Below are positions 57,304-64,000 of a stretch of DNA of 64,000 nt, one piece after another. The notes beneath the pieces are model-generated. The model worked only from the letters and a program-made list of their open reading frames with translations, was not told the origin of the DNA and searched no databases. The position numbers and the translations under genes were made by a program. This DNA comes from Bradyrhizobium viridifuturi (GTDB taxonomy: Bacteria > Pseudomonadota > Alphaproteobacteria > Rhizobiales > Xanthobacteraceae). Numbering within the stretch: the first letter of the stretch is position 1; every line of letters starts with the position of its first letter. The DNA lies in contig NZ_LGTB01000002.1 of assembly GCF_001238275.1 (NCBI RefSeq), positions 124,001 through 188,000 on the forward strand. Direction: 5' to 3'.

Positions 57304-58830
57304 TCAACCGCGATGGTCTCTCGGATCGATGTTTTCGGCGCACCTCCGCTCGATCTCTCCACCGCCTCCGCAGGCGCGGCAATCGCCGTCGTCGCAGTGG
57401 CCCTTTCCCTCGCAGATCGGGCACTCGATCAATTCGTAGTCCTTCACGTCGATGCGCTCCAGATCGCCTCGCGCGACCTGGCCGGCGCCGCCACATATCG
57501 GACATTCGCCTCCGGTCCGGATTCCTTCGCCGCTGCAGACGGGACAATCGACCTTGGCGTAGTCACCAAGGTCGATCCGATTGGCGAACCTGCGCTGCAT
57601 CTCTCTACGACCGCCGCATCCCGGACAATCGTTTCCCTCAACGCGACCTGCACCGCCGCACAGCGGACAATCGACAAGCTCGAATTCCCGCAGATCGACC
57701 GCGTCCGCGTGGCGGCGATCAAGCTCACCCTCGCCCCCGCATACTGGGCAGAGCTCGCCCTCGTATGTTTGCGAGCCGCCACATAGCGGACAGTGAATCT
57801 TTTCGTAGTCGCCGAGGTCGACTAGGTCCGCATACCGACGATCCATCCGCGCTTCGCCGCCGCAGACCGGACAGGGCTCCCCGCGGAACGTATCTTCTCC
57901 CTCGCAGAGTGGGCAGTCGACTTTCTCGTAGTCTCTTAGATCGATCCGATCGACGAACTTCTCCTCGATCTCCCTATCGCCGCCGCAGACGGGGCAGTCC
58001 GTGCCCTTGTGACGCCCCGATCCCTCACATAGGGGGCAGACCACGAATCCGAAGGCCGCGACGTAATCCTTCCTGATGCTACGCGCCTTCTCAAGTCTCG
58101 TCGCAATGGGACTCTCATCTTTCGAGAGCGAAGCGACCTCAGCCGAGATCGACTTGAACGCCTCATACTTGGGATCTTGCTTCGAAACGGGCGCAAGCGC
58201 AGGCAACCTCTCCAGCGTCGATTCGGCGATTCTCGCAACGGCCTTCACCTGTTCGCCGGTCTTCGCTTCGGCCAGTTGCTTCGCGAGTGCGCTGCAGTCC
58301 TCCAGCACTGTGAGAAGCGTGCTGCTGATTTCATGCTGCGTGCGCCACAGCAGCAACTTGTAACGATGAAGGATTTTCTTGAACGACCCGACAAATTCGG
58401 CGTTCTCCTCGTCGGGACCAAAGAGTCCGTTATCGTACGCCGTATGATGATTGCTGCACAGCCAAAGCAGGTTTTCCGGATGGTTGTTCTTGCTTTTGTA
58501 GACAGGGTCGAGATGCGCCGCTTCGCACGAATCTTGGTGGCCATGGCAGATGGCGCAGGCGCCGTTCGCCTCCTGCTTGATCTCCCGCCGGATGCCCGCA
58601 GGGACATGTGGACGCTTGCCGGGCTTGTGGGGCCAAGGTGCCTTCAGCCATTGATTGAAACCGATAACCTCGACCTCTTCAAAGAACAGCGCCTCTCCCT
58701 TCTTGTCGGCGACCTTCAGCTTCCGGGGCACGCCCGACTTAGGCGCGTTAACGGTCAGCCATCTCAGAAGATCGGGCGACATTCCGGTAAGGCATGCGGC
58801 TTCGTATTCACTCAAGAACTTCTTGGGCAT
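57304..58830 (-). CDS. HNH endonuclease with six tandem zinc-knuckle repeats
   Basis: 508 residues. Residues 1-62 look like a winged-helix DNA-binding region (LSEYEAACLTGMSPDLLRWLTVNAP). Residues 88-135 are an HNH nuclease: CAICHGHQDSCEAAHLDPV, then NHPENLLWLCSNHHTAYDNG (CxxC, catalytic His in AAHLD, CSNHH). A helical linker follows to residue 262. Residues 263-508 are exactly six 41-residue units, each with CPLCxGxG...CPVCGGxG and a spacer ending IDLxDYExV, resembling the DnaJ Cys-rich zinc domain. Preceded by the PLD gene (48 bases) and followed by AddB-like (about 72 bases). No described family with this full architecture is known to me. Confidence 0.87.
   Translation of the reverse strand: MPKKFLSEYEAACLTGMSPDLLRWLTVNAPKSGVPRKLKVADKKGEALFFEEVEVIGFNQWLKAPWPHKPGKRPHVPAGIRREIKQEANGACAICHGHQDSCEAAHLDPVYKSKNNHPENLLWLCSNHHTAYDNGLFGPDEENAEFVGSFKKILHRYKLLLWRTQHEISSTLLTVLEDCSALAKQLAEAKTGEQVKAVARIAESTLERLPALAPVSKQDPKYEAFKSISAEVASLSKDESPIATRLEKARSIRKDYVAAFGFVVCPLCEGSGRHKGTDCPVCGGDREIEEKFVDRIDLRDYEKVDCPLCEGEDTFRGEPCPVCGGEARMDRRYADLVDLGDYEKIHCPLCGGSQTYEGELCPVCGGEGELDRRHADAVDLREFELVDCPLCGGAGRVEGNDCPGCGGRREMQRRFANRIDLGDYAKVDCPVCSGEGIRTGGECPICGGAGQVARGDLERIDVKDYELIECPICEGKGHCDDGDCRACGGGGEIERRCAENIDPRDHRG
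57307..58044 (-). repeat. six 123-base coding repeats (zinc knuckles)
   Basis: Six consecutive units of 41 codons end the HNH gene. All keep four Cys in two CxxC pairs, except that unit six has CRAC for CPVC. Units four to six vary most. At DNA level they have diverged, so the array is old rather than a recent slippage expansion. The final unit loses the IDLxDYE spacer tyrosine (IDPRDHRG) just before the stop. Confidence 0.8.
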
Positions 58831-58878
58831 TGCAATTCATCCAATACGCAGAACAACCACTCCAGCTTAACCGACCCC

Positions 58879-60617
58879 TCAGCCATTTCTGGCATGTTCG
58901 AACCTTCGAATGAGATAATCGGCGACGCGGTTGGATTCTACGAACACTCCGATCTCGCTAAGCCGAGCGATCTCCGAGGGATCCGCTGACAACCAGTTTT
59001 GGCTTGTGACGGCCAAATTATCGTCGTCCCAAGCTAGTATCTTTGCGTGCAGTCGCGGCTGATGAATCGGCCGAAAACCTATGCCTTGTTTCGCGAGCTC
59101 AAGAGTGAGGCCGGCGGCATCGATTCCTGAAAGTGGCCCCGTCGCCGGCCGTAGTATAGGCCAACCTCGATGCGGCTCTCTCTGACAGCGGCCAAGGCGG
59201 GTATGATGATCATCGGCCGCCCTGCGATGCCGATTCGATGGCTTGTGACGAAAATTCTCCTTGCAGCGGAATCACGTGCTTCGAGCACGAGAGCGCCATG
59301 GTCCGGAGCCAGCAGTATCTTCATACGCGCAGTGCGGCCTGCCGGACGCGGAATCTGCTCTATTCGTCGACCGAGGATCGTTAGATCGGTCGCAAATTCA
59401 TGCCACACGCCGGGCGATCCGAGCGACATTGAAGCGAGATGCCGCACCAGTTGACCGACCAGCGCAGGTTCGCGAACCCGAACAGATGCTTCGAAGCTGT
59501 CGAAGTCGGAAGACAACCAGTTGCACGATCCGACGATCGCCGACCATTGTCCTCTTCCGTCGTCCGCGATGAGCAACTTCGCATGCGATCTCGTCGTGAA
59601 CGAATGAATTCTGATTTGGCCGCCCCACCCCGCCTCGTCGATCGCGCGCTGAAGGGCCGAAACGGCGCGTCTCGAGCTGGAGACGCTCGTTCCGTCGTCA
59701 TCCTGTCCCCACATGACGCGGACGACTGTGCCCTTAGATGCCGCGCCTGTTAGTTTGGGCAATATCCCGGGGATGGACTTCTCGGAGATAAAGGTCGAAT
59801 GAATTATGACCTCCTCGCGAGCTTGCGCGAGGGCCCTGTCGAGCGCGGACGAATGATCCTGCGCGTCGATCAGAAGATCACTCTGCTCGAACAGCGCGGT
59901 CGTGGTCGCCGCTGTCGGCGACGGACGCGAGGGTTCGGGCGCGGCGGAAACTGCAGTCTTTGTCTCGCTCTTCTTGAGGGACTGAGCAGCGGCGGACCTA
60001 ATCGCCTCGCGCAGAGCGGGGTTTGCCCGCGCGGGCAGACCCTCGATCGCGTCATTCACGACCGTCACGACGGCAAATCTTTCGAGAAAACGATCGGGGC
60101 TCGCTTCGACCCGGACGATGACTTCGTCCTCCCCCTCTAGGGCCGTGAATAGTTCGGCTAAGTCCTCCTTGTCGTGGTCCGGAGACTTTTGAAGGTAGAC
60201 CAAGTTCTCGCCAAGCTTCGCGAGTTCATTTCTGTGTCGGGCGGCGATTTCGGAGCGCCTGAAGACGCTGCCGGAGACCTGGTCGATGAGGAAACCCATC
60301 CAGCGGGGCGTGGTTACCGTGAGCGCCTGGAGCGATCCATTTTTGATCTGCGCTTGACCACTGTCGGTCGCAACGAACGAAAGGCCATCACTGCCCGCTG
60401 CCAATTCTACCCACCCCACCCGCATGAGCCGGATGAAGGCCTCGACGACGACACGTCGTGGAAGACTCGAGCGTTGAGCTAGATCGGCGGCTGTCGCTGG
60501 GGTCCGTGCGACGGATTCGAGCATGAGATGCTCGATGAGGCTCCAACGCTTTCCTTTTTCGACATGGAAGCGGCGCCTACCGCGCAGCACCGGGATCGCA
60601 ACCTGCACGACGCTCAT
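58879..60617 (-). pseudogene. mkoB: phospholipase D-family nuclease, Mokosh MkoB-like, frameshifted
   Basis: About 579 residues. The N-terminus has a winged-helix-like region (WSLIEHLMLESVARTPATAADLAQRSSLPRRVVVEAFIRL). The first HKD motif is SHAKLLIADDGRGQWSAIVGSCNWLSS near residue 343. After GLYYGR a missing base near 59143 shifts the frame, which continues TGPLSGIDAAGLTLELAKQGIGFRPIHQPRLHAKILAWDDDNLAVTSQNWLSAD, the second HKD motif, to the TGA at 58879. Both motifs are needed for one PLD active site. The ATG overlaps the helicase stop (ATGA). In Mokosh type I a PLD gene accompanies a kinase-helicase gene, as here. Confidence 0.82.
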
Positions 60618-63600
60618 GCTGAGGCCCCACGCAATTGGGACCACGAGACTATCTGTGCATCGCCGTCGTTCTTAGCGGCATCCAACGCCCCGAGGAATTT
60701 CTTCATGAATCCAATATCCGACTCCGGAAGGCCTTCAGCGACGTCCACCACATTTCGGTAGAACTCCAAGCTTCCGATCACAACGAGCCTCCACTTCGCG
60801 CGGCTCAGCAGCACGTTCATCCGTCTATTGTCGCGGAGAAATCCTAGGGCCTTCGCGGGCGCGCCATGGCCATTGTTTCGAACCAGCGAGATAAGGACGA
60901 TGTCGGCTTGATCGCCTTGGAAGGAATCGACCGTTCCGCAAAACTCGCCGTCGCCGACGGCCGGTTTGAATGACGACAAGTGCGCCAATCCCGCCGTCTT
61001 TGCGTTAATCGCATCACGCAGCGAACGGACTTGTTCGCGATAAGGGGAAAGGACCGCTAGAGACGGCTTCGATCCGTCCTGGGCTCGCAGGTTGGTCAGA
61101 ACGGCTAGAGCAGCCTTAACTTCGTCCGGATTTGACCATGGCGGTGCCTTCTCCCCGCCCCTGTACCCTTTGGCCGCCCTCACAAAGGGCATGTCGACGA
61201 ACACAATCGGCGCGTCTGGTATCGATCCGCCGGTACTCAGCGTTAGCGGAGGCTTCCTAGTCCGATATTCTTCGGCCTTCTTCGTATTCGTCGAGAGATC
61301 GCCGCCGTAGAAGCAATCCGAGACTATCTTCGCGATTGCCGGATGCATCCGGTACTGCTCTTCGAGTCGCCTAGCGATGGGACGGAATTCGCGACGAGAT
61401 CTGGCCTTTCGCGCAAATTCCTCCTCCACCATCGATTCGAACATCGTGAGGATCGAGAGGGTCTGAGAACAGAGCCGACCGAAATCGTCGCTATCGTCCT
61501 CGATCTCGTCGAAGAGTTCGTCGAGCCCTGCGTCCTTTAGATGACGCGAAATCAGCTCCTGCGCGGCTCCGACAGCCGCCTTCACCTTGTCGGGCGCAGA
61601 AAGCAGGCGCGTCATCCGCTCGACATTGTACGGAGGCAGCTGCTTGTGATCTCCGATCATCAAGCGGCGGTAAGAGAGTAGAAGCGGCGACAGCAATTCG
61701 CCACCCGTCGCTTTACCGGCTTCTTCTACGATGGTCCAATCGAACAGGCTCCGCTCCTCTATCAGCCGTTCGACGGCCGCTGAGTTCGTGGTCGCGAAGA
61801 CCAGGTTGGCGGATCGTAGGATCATGCCTTCGAAAGCCCGCCCTTCCGCGTTCATGCGGTTTCTGCGCCTTGAGCGGCCACCTCCCTGCTGATCCTCTCT
61901 CGCGCGAGCAAGCGCTATCACCTTTTGCTGCAGACCGCTGCTCGCTTCGGCGACCAGCTGGCTCTTTGCAAGCGCCTGGAGGTGCCGGTCAGCCTGCCTG
62001 TCGATTTCCAAATCAGTGTCGGACGGATCATCGTCCGCCGGGCGAGCTCGCACCATCACTGGCGTCACGCCTGATCCGTCACTGAAGATGGACTGTATCT
62101 CTTTCATTAGATGGTCGATCGCCGCGTTGCTTTGGGCGGAGAGGAGCATCCTCGTCGAGGGGTCATCCTCGAACCGTCGCTTGACGATGTCGCCAACGAG
62201 AAAGGTCTTGCCGACGCCGGGCGGGCCCTGAAGAAAGAACAACGGGACCGTCGAGAGTATCTCGCGGAGCGCGCCTTTCTTCGACTCGTCGAGCTCCTTG
62301 AAACGAGCCTCTTTTTCGTTCAGCGGATCGTGGCTGTCATCGATACGCGACCTTGGGTCGGTCAGCATCCGAAGCAATTCAGTGTGCTCGCGCAAGACCT
62401 TTAGGGCCTTCCTTCGGCGTCGGAATTGGGCGAGCTGTCCGGCCATACCCGGCGGAGAAAGGTAGGCAATCGATGTGGCCTCGGCGGCGGACGCTCCGTC
62501 GAAGCGCAAACGCTCTCGCGCTTCCGCCTCACTGCGGTCCAAGAAGCGCCATTCCGTCTCGTCGGTATGATCGCCAAGTTCGCCTGTCTCGGTAAGGATC
62601 CAGCTCCCTTCCTGTTGGACCAGATCATCGGACTCGAGCATCTTCGTCAGGCGAACCGCTGGCGCCTCGAGCGCCAGAGCATCCGAAAGGCCGGCGCGAG
62701 CTCGGTCGTATCTGGACGACACTGTGAGCGTGTAGGATTCGCCGCTCGGCGCGCGCACCGATCTCGCCGGTACTTCGACGGGAAACACATCGGCGGCCGC
62801 ATAGGCCATCTCGAGGGCGAGCAGCAGCGAGAACGCCCCGTGCATCCGGTCGAGATCGGTCTTCTTGGACTGCTTTGGCTCCGCTTGGCCGATGTAGTCA
62901 CTCCATCTAGCCACCTTCCCCCTGCGGCGGGGAAAGCTTTCCCGAGCGGCACGGGAATCGACGAGATCCAAGCTGCTCCACTCCAACGCGACGCTGCCTT
63001 CAACCCAGTCGGACGGCAAACGACCACGTTGAGCGCGTTCGCAAGTTGCGAACTCCCAGTCAGCTGCTTCTGAGGATTCGGCTACGCGAAACGGCGTAAG
63101 CCAATAGGTCATGGCCTGGCCAAGTAGGGCATAGGAAGGCTCGTCATCCGGCTTCTGTCGAACCCGAACGAAGTAAGGCTCCGCTGAGAGATCGGCCTGG
63201 ATGAATTCCATCTGCGATTGCTCGTCGGCCATCTCGATATCGTTGTCGGAAACACCGCGGATGATCTCCGCGAGCTTTGAGTTCCTCCCCAACCTCAGCG
63301 CGATTGCGGATTTCGCCTCTCTGCCAGCGGCCTCGGCGGTTATTGCGAGAACGACGTCGTCCATGCGCCGGCAGATCTCTTCGCCGTCGAGCCGCTCGGC
63401 GGTCTCAAGCCTCATCATGCTGCGCAGAAGTTTGCCTTCGGCGGCCGAGAGGTGCTCGGCAATATCGGACGGCACTAGCCTGAGGTCAGATACCCTATCC
63501 AGCGGTGCTCCGACCAATTCGGCAACCAAGATGCCCAGGTTGGTCCAATCTCTGCCGAACGAGGCCACATTCTCCCTACCGTCGATAGTTTCGCGGCCCG

Positions 63601-64000
63601 AGAGCGGCAGATCGGCAGCGGCCAGCCTCATCGACCACTCGAAACCTGTCAGCCGGAAGTCGGGCTGGTCACCGAACGCCGTCATGATCGCCCATGGATC
63701 GACGTTGCGGTGGATCACTCCTTGAGAGTGGAGGAGTTCTAACCCTTCGGCGGCACGTTTCGCATTGGCCCAAAGACGTCGTCGATTCCGAGGTAGTCGA
63801 TACTGCGTCATCACCGAAGGCTTCGAAGCCGCCCGCCTGTAAACTTCAAGAGGACCGGTCTGCCCCGGATCGAGAACCAGATAGAAGCCTTGGTCATCCT
63901 CTCCACTGGCCACCATCGGCACGAAGAGTTCTTCTGCTCGAGGGACAGCAGCAAGGCGCTGCAGTTGGCGGATCTCGCTGCGCCAGATTTGTTCCAGGTC
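60614..64000 (-). CDS. mkoA: kinase-like/SF1 helicase fusion, Mokosh MkoA-like (partial, start outside window)
   Basis: At least 1128 residues; the frame is open to the right edge. The N-terminal 200 residues resemble a Ser/Thr kinase: FYLVLDPG, GLELLHSQGVIHRNVDPWAIM, FRLTGFEWSMRL. The catalytic Asp of HRD is Asn and the DFG Asp is missing, so it looks like a pseudokinase. The C-terminal half is an UPF1-like (COG1112-type) helicase: LQGPPGVGKTFLVGDIV (about residue 563 counted from 63922), IVEEAGKATGGELLSPL, GDHKQLPPYN, EQYRMHPAIAKIVSDCFY, VDSFQGDQADIVLISLVRNN, DNRRMNVLLSRAKWRLVVIG. Mokosh type I combines kinase, helicase and PLD in this way. Confidence 0.85.
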   Translation of the reverse strand, partial: DLEQIWRSEIRQLQRLAAVPRAEELFVPMVASGEDDQGFYLVLDPGQTGPLEVYRRAASKPSVMTQYRLPRNRRRLWANAKRAAEGLELLHSQGVIHRNVDPWAIMTAFGDQPDFRLTGFEWSMRLAAADLPLSGRETIDGRENVASFGRDWTNLGILVAELVGAPLDRVSDLRLVPSDIAEHLSAAEGKLLRSMMRLETAERLDGEEICRRMDDVVLAITAEAAGREAKSAIALRLGRNSKLAEIIRGVSDNDIEMADEQSQMEFIQADLSAEPYFVRVRQKPDDEPSYALLGQAMTYWLTPFRVAESSEAADWEFATCERAQRGRLPSDWVEGSVALEWSSLDLVDSRAARESFPRRRGKVARWSDYIGQAEPKQSKKTDLDRMHGAFSLLLALEMAYAAADVFPVEVPARSVRAPSGESYTLTVSSRYDRARAGLSDALALEAPAVRLTKMLESDDLVQQEGSWILTETGELGDHTDETEWRFLDRSEAEARERLRFDGASAAEATSIAYLSPPGMAGQLAQFRRRRKALKVLREHTELLRMLTDPRSRIDDSHDPLNEKEARFKELDESKKGALREILSTVPLFFLQGPPGVGKTFLVGDIVKRRFEDDPSTRMLLSAQSNAAIDHLMKEIQSIFSDGSGVTPVMVRARPADDDPSDTDLEIDRQADRHLQALAKSQLVAEASSGLQQKVIALARAREDQQGGGRSRRRNRMNAEGRAFEGMILRSANLVFATTNSAAVERLIEERSLFDWTIVEEAGKATGGELLSPLLLSYRRLMIGDHKQLPPYNVERMTRLLSAPDKVKAAVGAAQELISRHLKDAGLDELFDEIEDDSDDFGRLCSQTLSILTMFESMVEEEFARKARSRREFRPIARRLEEQYRMHPAIAKIVSDCFYGGDLSTNTKKAEEYRTRKPPLTLSTGGSIPDAPIVFVDMPFVRAAKGYRGGEKAPPWSNPDEVKAALAVLTNLRAQDGSKPSLAVLSPYREQVRSLRDAINAKTAGLAHLSSFKPAVGDGEFCGTVDSFQGDQADIVLISLVRNNGHGAPAKALGFLRDNRRMNVLLSRAKWRLVVIGSLEFYRNVVDVAEGLPESDIGFMKKFLGALDAAKNDGDAQIVSWSQLRGASA

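Noticed and set aside
57307..58044. CRISPR-like or satellite DNA repeat
   Set aside because: The 123-base period is a coding repeat with diverged DNA and conserved Cys codons; there are no spacers.
58879..60617. PLD gene as part of DISARM (DrmC) or Dpd (DpdK)
   Set aside because: No DrmA, DrmB, methylase or dpd genes are present, and the partner is a kinase-like SF1 helicase, which fits Mokosh type I better.
1..64000. tRNA or rRNA genes, including a tRNA attachment site
   Set aside because: I looked for tRNA arm patterns near the element edges and found none convincing; a covariance search would be needed to exclude one.

Overview
The window is GC-rich DNA from an alphaproteobacterium, most likely a Bradyrhizobium or a close relative. 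The reasons are the gene families present (Ku with a Lys-rich tail, an SOS-response-associated peptidase, a TolA-like remnant) and a palindromic intergenic repeat of the kind scattered through Bradyrhizobium and Rhodopseudomonas genomes. I saw no tRNA, rRNA or CRISPR array.

Layout. (1) 1-16.5 kb is a catabolic/transport block: GlcG-like and NifU-like small proteins, an amidohydrolase, a 3-hydroxyisobutyrate-dehydrogenase-type reductase, two MFS carriers, an AraC and two LysR regulators, an Old Yellow Enzyme, a maleate-isomerase-type enzyme, a broken ABC binding protein, a TPP enzyme and a cupin. Decayed fragments (TolA-like, LivH-like) lie between them. (2) 16.5-41.4 kb is the core of an integrative conjugative element resembling the Tn4371-type family. 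Nearly all of it is on the minus strand: ParB-like, DUF736, DUF932, XRE regulator, DUF2285/DUF6499, AlpA-like, RepA with iteron-like repeats, DUF2840, TraF, lytic transglycosylase, relaxase, TraG, CopG-like, then trbBCDEJ-K-LFGI and DUF2274. No typical integrase was recognised beside it. (3) 42-46.2 kb holds a lipoprotein, a large serine recombinase, Ku and two small conserved proteins. (4) 46.2-50.4 kb is a large unknown alpha-helical protein sitting between two copies of the start of an SOSRAP (YedK/HMCES-type) gene. (5) 50.5-64 kb is a tightly packed minus-strand operon: kinase-like/SF1-helicase protein, PLD nuclease, HNH protein with six 41-residue zinc-knuckle repeats, AddB-like and AddA-like nuclease-helicases. 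The first two genes match the architecture of the Mokosh type I antiphage system. The other three look like an undescribed extension. The operon continues past the right edge.

Quality caveat. At least a dozen otherwise well-conserved genes (trbB, trbE twice, trbG, traG, DUF932, ParB, Ku, SOSRAP twice, AddB-like, PLD, an ABC binding protein) are each broken by what reads as a single missing base, often in a short homopolymer, and one (DUF6499/DUF2285) by a single extra base. This is either real decay or long-read indel error. I annotate these genes over their full span and give the approximate break.
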